Below, in pieces: positions 37,391-47,919 of a DNA stretch of 64,000 bases (position 1 is its first letter; each line of letters opens with the position of its first letter). Origin of the DNA: Spodoptera frugiperda (Eukaryota > Arthropoda > Insecta > Lepidoptera > Noctuidae). The stretch covers positions 10,891,774 through 10,955,773 of the forward strand of contig NC_064219.1 of the NCBI RefSeq assembly GCF_023101765.2, read 5' to 3'. Position numbers and translations under genes: made by a program. Below the pieces are notes generated by a model, which did no database searches, had not been told where the DNA came from, and was given only the letters and a program-made list of their open reading frames with translations.

Positions 37391-37396
37391 AATAAA
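37391..37396 (+). promoter_or_regulatory. Poly(A) signal of RRP5
   Basis: AATAAA lies 23 nt after the RRP5 stop codon, so the 3' UTR is expected to be very short. Confidence 0.6.
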
Positions 37397-38164
37397 ATAT
37401 CTCAAATCATGTGCCTTGTCGTTTATTTTCATTTGTTACATGCATCAACTTATGGTCTAGCAATTTATCCTTTAGCTATTTATGGTTGAAATATGGCGCA
37501 CAACACTAATGAGATTTTAAAAGGCGCGCGCATTCTTCGGAATTCGCGGAATCCATCCGCCCGAACATACGCGTCTTCAGTTGGAAATTGGCCTGCGTCG
37601 GTGTTGATCAAGATGGACTATCGCGCGTATTCTAGCGAATGCGCGCGTATTTGCTGTAATTCGCTTTTTTTGTAAAGAATTCGCTTCGATGCGTTTCGAC
37701 TCTGCGCTAGTATAAATTGACCCTAAAACAGGTACGTGTTTTAAGTGGACACAGTAAATATGGCACAAAATTCAAAGATAGATTTCAATGTTTTCAGTTT
37801 TATATGGATTGCACTTTAAGGAAAGGTTTTATTAAGACTTACTGGTTAAATACTAGTAGTATTAAGTACGATTGTGAGACCAAAAAGTTTTAAGAATTAA
37901 TAATAAAACATCAGATTAAGAGAAAATATTTATTTATTACATAATAAGAGTACAAAAATATAAATGTAAAAAATAATATGTATAACATAAAACTAAAACT
38001 ACATATAGGTAAATAATTAGTTAACAGTTATGTTTATATCTATGGATCAACACAGGCTCCATTTCACAATCGAGGGGCAGACTATTCTCCGGAATGAAAA
38101 CAAAACATGAAATAAATTCTTATTAGTTTCTGACGAACAATTTCAACTTTTACTGCCGCACTTA

Positions 38165-38465
38165 GAGACATATAATGATTACTTAAACTATTCCTTAGTA
38201 ACGATTTTGTATCGAAAACAATTACTAAGGACTAGATTAACACATTGAACGCCGTGGGGGTCACCGGTGACCGATGTTAGCGGAGGATTTGCCTTCAACA
38301 GTTTTCTATTGGCAGTCAAAAACTTAATTAATCATCCGTGATCATGGCGCTTGCAACAGTGCCGAAATATCGGAAACTCAGAAATAGTAAAACATGGTAA
38401 ATATCCCGTTTCAAGTTCTAATACTAGATTAAGTAACCATTAAATGACTCTGAGTATGGCGGTGA
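38165..38465. mobile_element. TCATTTAATG-family MITE interrupted by other repeats
   Basis: Left part to 38240, right part from 38425. The inserted DNA includes CGGTCACCGGTGACCG-type sequence also seen at 12600-12690 and a block also seen at 25470-25560. Confidence 0.55.
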
Positions 38466-38700
38466 GTCTTTTGTCGCGATTGAACAAACGAAATGATGAT
38501 AACATGTTGTTTACCCTGTCTCAAAGACCAGTGCACGTGATACTACTGTATGATACATTTAGAAGAATCGTAGTCATTTAGAATTGGATAACAAATATTT
38601 GTACTAACTTGTAATGAACAACTAACTAATAAACTATTTTAAACTTAAGCTTAAACGACACCCTTCTTACCGTTGTTGTCAGTTTAATAAAATCATATTA

Positions 38701-38934
38701 GGGGCCATCCATAAATAACGTCACACGAATTTAATGATTTTTGACCACTTCGCCCGTCTAGGATTTTTTGAGTTTTTAGATAATAGTTTCAAGTTTGTGT
38801 TTTAACAGTTAGATTATAATTGTGACGTCACGAAATTTAAGACCCCTCCCGTCCCCTTGTCACATAAGTCACACCTCGTCGATCCTTCGACACCTTCCCC
38901 CCTTTAACGTGTGACGTAAATAATGGATGGCCCC
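38701..38934. mobile_element. Non-autonomous GGGGCC-terminal MITE
   Basis: Ends GGGGCCATCCATAAATAACG and the complement of GGGGCCATCCATTATTTACG, flanked by TTA on both sides. It has no ORF of note. Termini resemble those of the 31.9-kb transposon. Confidence 0.75.
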
Positions 38935-39713
38935 TTACATGTAATAGTAGTAGGTATGTCCCTAATATAGTGTTCTTAAATAATATTTTTTTATAAAATG
39001 TAAAATTCTGCACGGTTCCACAAAACACATCCATCATGGAGAAGAACCGGCAAGAAACTCCATGGAAATTACAAGCAGACTAACATTTTACAATAATAAT
39101 ATAAATTATTTACTAAAGTTCAAATGCATTAGTTAAATGCTAATCAATTAAACCATTTTATGGTTGAATTACAAAAGTCAAAATTACGAATAGTAAATGA
39201 CTATAATCCTAGAAGGCAGCTTGCGTGATTGGTGGATGCAACTGGTTGGAGTGCTACCTAGAGGCGAAGATACTACCTATCAGTGCTAGAGTGCGCGAGA
39301 CCTGACACCAGCCGCATTTCCTCTGAGGAAGAAATTGTAAACAATTGGTCGCCGCTAACTGTCGACTAGAAGATGGTTGGCAATGCAAAATCGTAGCATG
39401 CAGTCGTGTCCTGACTTTTGCGGACATTTACGTCGTGGAAGAAGAGAGACCACACCTCCTGGAGAAGGAGAATAGGCAAGTTGCCGTCTTCAGACTCCCC
39501 TAAATAGATCAGAGGACAGATGACTGAGAAATAAACCAACGAAGTGTTTAATTCTACACTATGCCATGCACCGAATCTCCCCAAAACTGAGCCTTCCAAT
39601 ATCAATTCAGAAAATAGAATTATAGTTGCTTATAAAATTGTAAAATTATTATCTATGTATTACTAAATTGTATTTGTACATTCTTTACTTTCGCGCGCAT
39701 GTCTTGTATTAAC

Positions 39714-40640
39714 TTATTTCGGTATTTTAATGATGATGTTATAGACGTTCTCGTTGCTTTTCTCTACATTGATTTGTGGTTCGTTGTCTGTGTGTCCACA
39801 TTCGCCGTCGACAGATGTCTGCTTGTTATGTTCATTTGTTCCATTTATCCGTTGGTCCAGGTTCAAAACATATTCATCTACATCAACCTTCCTTTTTTCT
39901 GCAAAATCTTTATATTTCTTTATTTCGTTTTGCAGTTGCTCGTAAAGGTTCTGTATTCGCTCTTTATGTCTGTTTGCCGTCTTCTGATCCTCGTATCCTC
40001 GGAGATCTATCCTACATTTCCTATACTTAGATTGAGCTTCACTGAGCTGATTCTTCATCGCTAGAAGTTCTGGGTCTAGAGATTTTCGTTTCTTTGGTGT
40101 TTTTGTTTCCTAAGGATAAACAGACAGCGTGTTAGTAAAACATACTACCTATAGGTATCATCATCTCAAACATTTCTACAGACAGAAACAATATGTACCT
40201 ACAGACTAGCTACTTGTTACATAATTATGGCCGTAACCAGTTATATGTACCTTCTGCTCGGCCGCAGGTTTCTTCCCCTTAGCGGTGCTAGCTTGTCCGT
40301 CTTGCGGGGTGGCGTTGACACCGCTTCCTTGGGCGCTTTGATTCAGCTACAGGGCAGAAGAAGGGTTTAAAAATTGAAATTCAGTTAGTAACTATCCTAT
40401 ACACTAATTTTTATTTTAATAGCCGTCTCCGACACTTCCTCCCGCCTCACCCAAGGCGGGAGAAGACATTGGATGATTTCCCCCCTCAAAAAAGGTAATG
40501 CACAATACCTGATTGAGGAGACGCACAGCTTCAGGGGGCATGCTTTGTCCACGAAAGCGTTCCTTAAGGTACCGACGACATTCGTCGCCCACGTTTCCAG
40601 GCTCAATATCGAATTCAAGTTCGCTGTCATCGTCAGCCAT
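39714..40640 (-). CDS. Gene B: short paralogue of gene A downstream of RRP5
   Basis: Three exons: 40640-40509 (44 codons), 40346-40251 (32) and 40109-39714 (131 plus stop), all phase 0, giving 207 aa. Exon 1 aligns without gaps to gene A exon 1, sharing the ER-x-RGQ-x-x-PP core and 15 of 42 residues. It also starts at an ATG immediately after TTCACAG, and 17 bases around that junction are identical in both genes. Exon 2 shares GSGV, the ASTA segment and the Lys-Lys pair. Exon 3 shares PKKRK (residues 81-85) and the following LxxAQSxYxK helix start. The protein ends about 120 residues into exon 3, where A continues for over 600 more, so B is either truncated or A has expanded. Introns are short (162 and 141 nt), and intron 1 carries a non-LTR 3' fragment. 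All exons are open. Function unknown. Confidence 0.75.
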
Positions 40641-40684
40641 CTGTGAACAAACATCATCATCACCATCATTGTCTTTAATTGTCC

Positions 40685-40885
40685 AATGGAACAATAATAG
40701 GCTGAAAGGGGCCCAATTCCCCCCTTCCCAATCCCCGATTCTCAAACAACACCGCTTAAATTCCTAACCTTCAAAAAGCCGGCAACGCTTTTGTAACGCC
40801 TTTGGTGTTTCAAGTGTCCATGGGCGGCGGTGATTGCTTACCATCAGGTGATACGTCTGCTCGTTTTTGTTTCATAACAAAAGGC
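40685..40885 (-). mobile_element. Non-LTR 3'-end repeat upstream of gene B
   Basis: Reverse-orientation copy (GGGCGGCGGTGATTGCTTAC near 40823), ending about 45 bp upstream of the gene B start exon. Confidence 0.6.
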
Positions 40886-41209
40886 ATCTTCTCACACGGA
40901 GAAGGAATGAGGAATATCCCCAGGATAGCTCATCAAACTTTTACTTGGATGTTATACTTATAAGTGCAGATTTCCTTACGATCTTAGATAACGTCTAGAT
41001 AATGTTAGGAAGTATTTTTCTCCATAATTATTATTATAATATAATTTATAGGTAAGTCAGTAAATGTTGCATTGATAGGTAGATCCAGTAGTACTTGCCA
41101 GGTTTCGAACCTCTCAGGTGCTAAACTTGATGCTAATGCTTAATCTTAGTGTCTTTCCGGAAAAATTAATCTATTATGTAGAGATTGATAGAAAGATTAG
41201 TAGGTGAAC

Positions 41210-41275
41210 AGTTGACACTGTGGCTGAGCAACTGGCTGCTGAGCAACGTGTCGTGGGTTACACTCCCGCGCATAA
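41210..41275 (+). mobile_element. SINE family 2 head fragment
   Basis: TGTGGCTGAGCAACTGGCTG followed by a damaged B box; no body. Confidence 0.45.
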
Positions 41276-41299
41276 CAGTAATGAAGATAACATTTTTTT

Positions 41300-42690
41300 T
41301 TATTTTAATGTCCATCTTGTAGATTATTTTGAAACATTAGACACTTATTTTTTTATTTTCTTACGGAAACAAATACTTTCGGAGATATATTGATTTAAAA
41401 TATCGCGTGACGTCACTTCTACGTACGTTTTATACGTAGACTTGACGTAATTGCTTCCACTCCTAAGTTTGATACGTTTTATCTAAATAAAAAAAAAAAC
41501 GTGTCTAATATTTTTTCACTACCTAACGGACTAAATAGATTTTTACCTAATTTTCATACCCTGTCATCATCCCTATTTTTTACGTTATCCATAATTTGTC
41601 CACCGAAATGTTGTAAATATTAAAATACATGTATAATCGTACAGTAGAAATTCCTTTATTGAAGAATAATTTTATCGCGCACTCATTAAAGGAAACAACC
41701 GGTCCACTCCAATTATTATCACAGCAACACTCAAAACTTTTAACAACAAATACTTATAAACTTATACCACTGTACAGGGGCCTTAGTCTGCTATTACAAT
41801 TGTGTCAGAATGGTCGATCACTGAGCAGCGAGTGCGAGGAGCTATACAACCTACATAGCTCCGCCCCTCTCGCACTGCTCAGTGATCGACCATTCTGACA
41901 CAATTGTAATAGCAGACTAAGGCCCCAGGACAAAGGAACAACTCGCGCCACATGCAACTACACGAAAACTAATGAATTACCTTCAGATCACATTAGAGGA
42001 AGATAGTGCTAAATCCTATCTCACTCGGACTGTTGAAATATTGTAAAGTACAAGCTTTTTAATAAATTAACGACAATGAGCGCCTGAATGGCGCGGCCGT
42101 GAAATATAAACTAACATGTGTCGATCAATATAAAGTATCTATATGTAGTATATTTCGTCAGATGCCGGCCGGCGTCAGTACACACAGGCTAGGCAAAGAA
42201 ACAGACTATGAGACACAATATATGTATTCATAGCAACGCGCCAAACGTAATGCGCAGTAAACAACTGTGGATCCAAATTTTTTTATCGCGGCCTTGAATG
42301 GAGAGTTTGTCATAACAAAACCTAATTCACTTATTTTAATTGCTAATAGTAATTTATTATTACAAATAAAATAAGCATTTCGTGTTTTATTATAAGTATC
42401 TACTATTTTTTTTACCGACGATCTATCTTTAATTAATCAAATTGCCCAAAGACCACAGCCGGTGTTTATAAACTTCAAGTGAAACACTCTGAATCTATGG
42501 TCTTGAATAAATTATTTAAAGAATAAATAAATCAAGCACTACCTAATAAGCTAGCAGGTATAATATAAACATGCACTAACCTTGATCCCCACTGAACCCG
42601 CAACTGAACTTAAAATTCACAAAACAATGTTTTTATTTCACGTAAACACAGGAATTGTTTTGCAAACGTCTCGCGCGCGGCATGTCAAAT
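41300..42690. repeat. Upstream block of gene B, counterpart of 22.0-22.3 and 24.4-25.8 kb
   Basis: 41300-41590 matches 22005-22320 (TTATTTTCTTACGGAAACAA, CGTGACGTCACTTCTA against its relative). 41660-42690 matches 24440-25830. Order and strand are conserved. A 150-bp palindromic element (41777-41926) interrupts it. Confidence 0.6.
41777..41926. mobile_element. Palindromic MITE with perfect 52-bp arms
   Basis: Begins GGGGCCTTAGTCTGCTATTA. The first and last 52 bp are exact reverse complements. Degraded relatives are at 12090-12195 and 30724-30832. Confidence 0.85.
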
Positions 42691-42699
42691 ATCAGACTG

Positions 42700-43235
42700 G
42701 AAATGGTAACTCGCGTTGGTAACTGGGTGGGATACACTTGGTACAGTTTCTGTCTGCGAACTCGCAGCATTCTCGCGTGATTTCGTTCACAGAATATAGA
42801 GACAGTAGGATTTAAAAAAATAATAAATATTTAAAAAAATGCGGACGAGTACTTCGACGCCTAACAAGATTTTTTTTTATTTTAGTTTTACTTTAGTTTT
42901 TATTCCTTTCTAGATATTTTTAAGTTGTAAATAATGTGTAATTAAATATACAATTAAAAGCAAAAAATAAATAAAAAATGTACCTAAATAAATAAATAAA
43001 ATATTTTTAAAAAGAAATAATGATATAATGTTTCAAATATTTTGATAGAAGTGAAGACCTCCGCCACACAAACTTTGATAAGTATTATTTTCTTCATTTC
43101 GACAAAACAAAGTAATAACATTTTTTTAATCAGTTTTGTATCAATTGGCGTAGTATCTCGTAGCTCGTAGTCCGCAGCCCCATAGCCCCGATGTCACAAC
43201 GCTATGTATAAACAGCAGACACGTATGTTGGTAGA
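42700..43235. other. AT-rich intergenic DNA
   Basis: A and T runs and ATAAATAAA-type simple sequence between the gene B upstream block and the 6-kb duplication. No gene seen. Confidence 0.5.
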
Positions 43236-43295
43236 GCCTCGATAGTACCTACGGTTAGTTTGGAAATTAAAAATAGAGGTTTTAACAAATAATAG

Positions 43296-43460
43296 CAGTG
43301 CCGGCGTTAGGGGGGGGCGTGATGGGGCGATGGCCCAGGGTGACAAATTCTGGGGGGTGCCAAAATATTAAAAACTACTACTAACACTTGATATTGCTTC
43401 CCTCAAGTGGGCGCCACAATATTTTCGCCCGGGGTGTCACTGGCTCTTAGGCCGGCACTG
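43296..43460. mobile_element. hAT-type MITE, unit 1
   Basis: Inverted ends CAGTGCCGGCG and CGCCGGCACTG type; flanked on both sides by the 8-bp direct repeat AATAATAG, diagnostic of hAT-like insertion. Confidence 0.8.
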
Positions 43461-43489
43461 AATAATAGGAACCTATTTCTATATTCGAT

Positions 43490-43985
43490 TTAATTACTCT
43501 ACTTCTCAATCACACACTCTTGGCAGAGTGGTCGTGGTTGCTTCGATGATACTAGGAGGTTGCGTCGTCGGTCTTCTGAGCATCAATTGCCTTCCTGGCA
43601 ATGGTTTTCCATTTCAGGCGCTTCATTGCGTTGCGAGAACACTCAACCATTGAGTTCTGCGTCATTGTTTTGATAGTATCCTTCCATTGGGTCGGTGATC
43701 AACCTCTGAGTCTCTTGCATTCCATGTGACCCTGAACCACCAGCCTCTCGACTCTACAAATGTTCGTAAAAAGACGAACCAAACCGTTGCACAGTCACAC
43801 AATAGCCAATCCACTGTACCAATAAATACTCTATTAGGCTCATGAATCGAGCAGGAGCCTGCTAGCTCGGCAGCCATGTTTGCGATTACTCGACTACCAG
43901 ACAGCAATCTGTAGACCACGTCATCACTTAGAGCAGGGATTGCGACCATTGGCGGGCACTCGGGCAGCACAATATTTTGGGCTCG
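43490..43985 (-). pseudogene. Reverse transcriptase C-terminal fragment, unit 1
   Basis: Degenerate minus-strand copy of the fragment described at 50400-50930. Frames are broken and about 55 bp are missing relative to unit 2. Confidence 0.55.
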
Positions 43986-44600
43986 TCTTTGATCATAAAA
44001 TCTGTCCTATGTGTGTCGGTATTTCAGATATGCATTACATTAAAGATTCAGAGTTACGCAAATGTCTCCAGTTCAGCATAAAATTTGTTTAACAGACTAT
44101 GTACTACAAAAAATAAAAACACAAGGCACATGTCGCACCCTTAGAATAAAAGTGACTTAGGTCATAATTTCTATAACATTCGATTTTATCATAAACTGGC
44201 GATATAAAATATACTCTACAACCAAAGTACTAATCAATAAATCTAGTAAAAATCAATCGTATATCATGGAATGCGGAAGAGATGTACTAACAAGTATTCA
44301 TTACTATAATTTTCTGAGACTTTCTGGTTCATTTCTCACAACTTGCAGTTTTTGGATTCGGTCACTTTCATTCTACCGAAGGGTGCGATGTGGCACCTCA
44401 AATACATTCTTTTTTTAAATGGCACGTTGTTACGTATACCTGCCAATGCTAATCAATACATGGTTGGACATAACTGGAGAGTTAACTTACTGAAAATACT
44501 CTCTCACATTACTACTCTATCAAATCCTCGAGCTCAGCTTACAACCAGGCGAAATAGTGGCCAAATGTCGACCAGTCCAATATTATGTATATAAAAAAAA

Positions 44601-44833
44601 CTAAAAAACCCGACTGCGTATCTTTATAATATTAAAATGAAAAAAACCCTAAAACAAGAAAGTCATCGTAAAATTTAAGCAGTCGGGACCCATTCTAGAA
44701 AGCCAGCCGTATGTGCCCTCACAAAGTCTTTATATTTAGAATGGGTCCCGACTGCTTAAATTTTACGATGACTTTCTTGTTTTAGGGTTTTTTTCATTTT
44801 AATATTATAAAGATACGCAGTCGGGTTTTTTAG
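44601..44833. repeat. Long inverted repeat, arms about 97 bp
   Basis: Arms start CTAAAAAACCCGACTGCG and mirror almost perfectly around a 40-bp spacer. Present only in unit 1 of the 6-kb duplication. Confidence 0.85.
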
Positions 44834-45345
44834 TTTTTTAAATTACTTTTTTTATTTTATTTTTTTTAGTTTTATTATTTTTTTATTTTAATATATCTAG
44901 GGTCACTCTCACAGTAAATACGAATCAAACGACCCCTATCGAGCGGAAATCCATCGAGTCGTTCAGGATAGAGAGTGAGAAATATTCAAATTTGGCGCCA
45001 AAAATCCGCCTCTTTGTTTTTTTATTATTTTGATATATCCAGTGTCACTCTCACAGTAAATACGAATCCAACGACACCTCTCAAGTCAAAATCCATCAAG
45101 CCGTTTAGGCTAGAGAGTGAGAAATATTCGAATTTGGCGCCAAAAATCCGCCATTTTGTTTTTTTAATATTTTGATATATCCAGTGTCACTCTCACAGTA
45201 AATACGAATCTAACGACACCTCTCAAGTCAAAATCCATCAAGCCGTTTAGGCTGCAGAGCGTACCAAACAATTATACATGCATACATACATACATACATA
45301 CACTCGAAAAACATAACCTTCCTTCTGGCGCAGTCGGGTAAAAAC
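44834..45345. mobile_element. Microsatellite-bearing interspersed repeat, private to unit 1
   Basis: Three tandem variants of a segment with TCACTCTCACAGTAAATACG and TTTGGCGCCAAAAATCCGCC, then a CATA tetranucleotide run at 45281-45302 and the end GGCGCAGTCGGG. A relative in the other orientation is at 59490-59860. Confidence 0.65.
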
Positions 45346-47155
45346 ACTTACTCTGAGGTACTAAACTATATAGTCACTACTCCAAACTCCAGTATCCCCT
45401 TTTCTTCTGGTAGAAGGAGAAGTTCAAGGATCTGCTGATTCTACAACTGTTCATTGCAGTCTCCTTAAAATGTAACTACTAATGCTACATACTTATGTAG
45501 GTAAACGCTTCCTCAAATTTTATTCCAAGACCATACTTCTAGAAGACCCTATTGATGTTCGTATATAGAAGACTCACTCACAAGAAACAAAGAAATAAGA
45601 CATGATATACAACGTGTAACAAAATACCCATATACATCAAGAAGCCCTGATGAAAACAGGTTGAATAGAATCTCTACACAAAGTTTCACCTTAAAATACG
45701 TTTAAAAAACAAATTAGTACCAAATACTTGGTATCGCATAGTTCTTGATTTCAAATCATATAAACGTGTCACAACACTACAGGGAACACTCGCTAATATT
45801 ACGAAACATTTCTTCTGTCAATCTGATCACCTAGTACCTGTCTACCTAATTTTGATTCGCCCACCGGCGCGATTTGAAAAATTCATAATTTGGTACCATG
45901 AAAACATGAGTTTAAAAAACCCTTCCCGTATCGTTTGTTATGTTATCTAGAAACCGTGCACTTGATATGTATACCCCCTTTTTGTTACACTTTGTATAAG
46001 AGAAGGTGGAAAGCTAGAAAGAGAAATCGAAGAGCATCGAACCTCCTCGTGCGAGTCTCCCAATCTGCCATTCAAAATTCAATTTTATTTATATTTACTT
46101 TAGTGACATACATGGCTATTTATTAGTTTCCTCTGCGGCAGTTTCCCACGTATTGTGCCCAAAGTCTTCGGGCCTTTATCTCCAAACCCTGCATCGAAGT
46201 TAATACCTAACTCCATCCTATAATCACTATACTGGGTTGATGTAAGTAATTAAGGAGCCCCGTACACATTCATCAACACAGCCAACTCATGCACACTCAC
46301 ACACACGTTTAAATAATTTTGATTTTTGTTTTTATTACTGTACTGTTCTTATTGTATTTAAAATCAGTACTTACTGTTGTGAAGGAGCGGAGTCTTTGAA
46401 TACAGGCATTATCTGCTTAAATGAAGACTCCAAACCCAATATCTGTTTGTGTATAACTTTTGGATACAATAAACGTTATTATTATTAATGGTTGCTAAAA
46501 ACTAATTACATCGGTCGGGAAAAATAAATATTTCATGATTTGATCTGATTGCAAAGTAATTTTATTTGAAATAAAAAAAGGTTTTGGCAAACAATGATTA
46601 CGTTGCAATATCTGGATGTGTCCGTTGGTAGGTGGTACAAAGGATACGGAGAGTGTGTTTTGTTCAAAACTTCAAAGTTAGAGAAAACAGACGACCTATA
46701 TTATAATACTAGCTTCTGTCTGCGGCAACGTGTCCTGTGTGTTATTCCAGACCAAAATCTACTCCTGTTCTTAATTTCATTCCGAGGCTGAAGAGATCAC
46801 CCATTTTGACGAGATTGAGTAAAAAACATACACCCAATTCCACAAACTGACAAACATTCGCATTTATAATATATATTAGTAAGATTAGAAAAAAATAGAG
46901 GGCGCTTTAGGCGCAAAAACTCTAGTTGCTCGTTGCTTGACTAAAAGTCCCGGTGTGGTATGAACCTAGTAGAGCTTGCCTCCATCAGTCCTAGCAATAA
47001 GTGTTTCTAATATTTTAGTGGTTTATCCTCAATTTACGGACCTCCGACAATAAGCAAACATGATTTTTGTAGTTCCACTAGGTACGTCACAATAAAAAAG
47101 TAAAAAAAAACATAACTAAAGAAGGTGTTATGACAAGTCTTCCAATTTGGTTCGA
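45346..47155. other. Non-coding part of duplication unit 1
   Basis: About 1.8 kb almost identical to 51546-53343. Short ORFs here are conserved only because the duplication is young. Contains dispersed-repeat pieces (46690-46870 Helitron-like). It is the downstream side of C1. Confidence 0.5.
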
Positions 47156-47919
47156 CTAGGCAACCTCTGTCACAAGATACCTGACACGCCCGGGTTGTAT
47201 CGTCGGTTGTGGCTGTGGTTGTGCTGCCTTCCGCGTCGGTTTCCCGCTTTTCTTTTTGCGCTTTTGCGCAGTTTTCTTCATATCTGCCAATTCTTTCTTA
47301 GCCTCTTTCAATATTTTGGTTTTTGCTTTTATATCATTGTCTGTTTGTATCTTTAATTGTCTAAGTTCTGCTATTTCTTTCTCTAGTTGATCTATTGTCT
47401 GTTTTACCGACGCTTGCGTTTTACGTGGTTTCCTTTTGGGTGGGGCGCTGTTATCTGCCGAAGCTGTAACGTTTAGTGTCAGTGATCAATCTCTATATAC
47501 AGTATGTTGCAGGCGAAACTCTTTACTAGTCAAAATTACTATTGAATAGCAAAAACAGTGAATAACACTTTTGATTAAAATAACAGTCAAAAGTAATTTT
47601 GTTCAATGGAGCTGGTTAAATGTATTTTTGGCTAGTTAAAAGTTTTGACTGCAAATTGTATCTTCGAAGATTTGGGTAAAGTGGTAAAACGATAGGCGTA
47701 AAGATTAAATAATTATTAACCTATCATAGAATGAAATACAACAGTTCTATTACAGAACCAAATAAAAGAGGCCAACCGACGTGGTAGGCGTAGGTAACTT
47801 CAAACTCTGCGGACCGAAGAAGGTGCCCCGCGTGCGAAGTCTCTGGTAGAAGGAGTATTAATGTGTTACATACCCGCTCCCGCACCCACGCCACTGGGGC
47901 CAGCTTCCTGGTCGCTCAT
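47156..47919 (-). CDS. Gene C1: small basic coiled-coil protein, copy 1
   Basis: Two coding exons: 47919-47874 (15 codons plus 1 nt) and 47463-47156 (308 nt including stop), joined by a phase-1 intron with GTATGT donor and TTACAG acceptor, giving 117 aa. Exon 1 encodes a short acidic, Gly/Pro-rich start. Exon 2 opens with a basic PPKRKPRK motif, continues as about 55 residues of Glu/Lys/Leu coiled coil, then a KRKKK cluster, then a Gln/Pro repeat (QPQPQP). The basic motifs suggest nuclear location. It shares exon phase and exact last-exon length with gene D and lies in the first unit of a 6-kb duplication. An additional upstream exon is possible, because the ATG frame stays open for about 14 further codons upstream. 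Confidence 0.65.

Larger units (their letters stand above)
37901..39713. repeat. 3' flank of gene B, counterpart of 6.9-8.7 kb
   Basis: Counterpart of the gene A flank, starting about 500 bp after the RRP5 poly(A) signal. It is interrupted by a 234-bp GGGGCC element (38701-38934) and an inverted-repeat element (38165-38465). Confidence 0.6.

Noticed and set aside
39714..40640. Gene B as a dead pseudogene
   Set aside because: All three exons are open with good splice sites and matching phases. Expression is unproven, but decay is not visible.
45935..46126. 63-codon ORF identical to one at 52141-52332
   Set aside because: Identity reflects the recent duplication, not selection; no domain or splice context.
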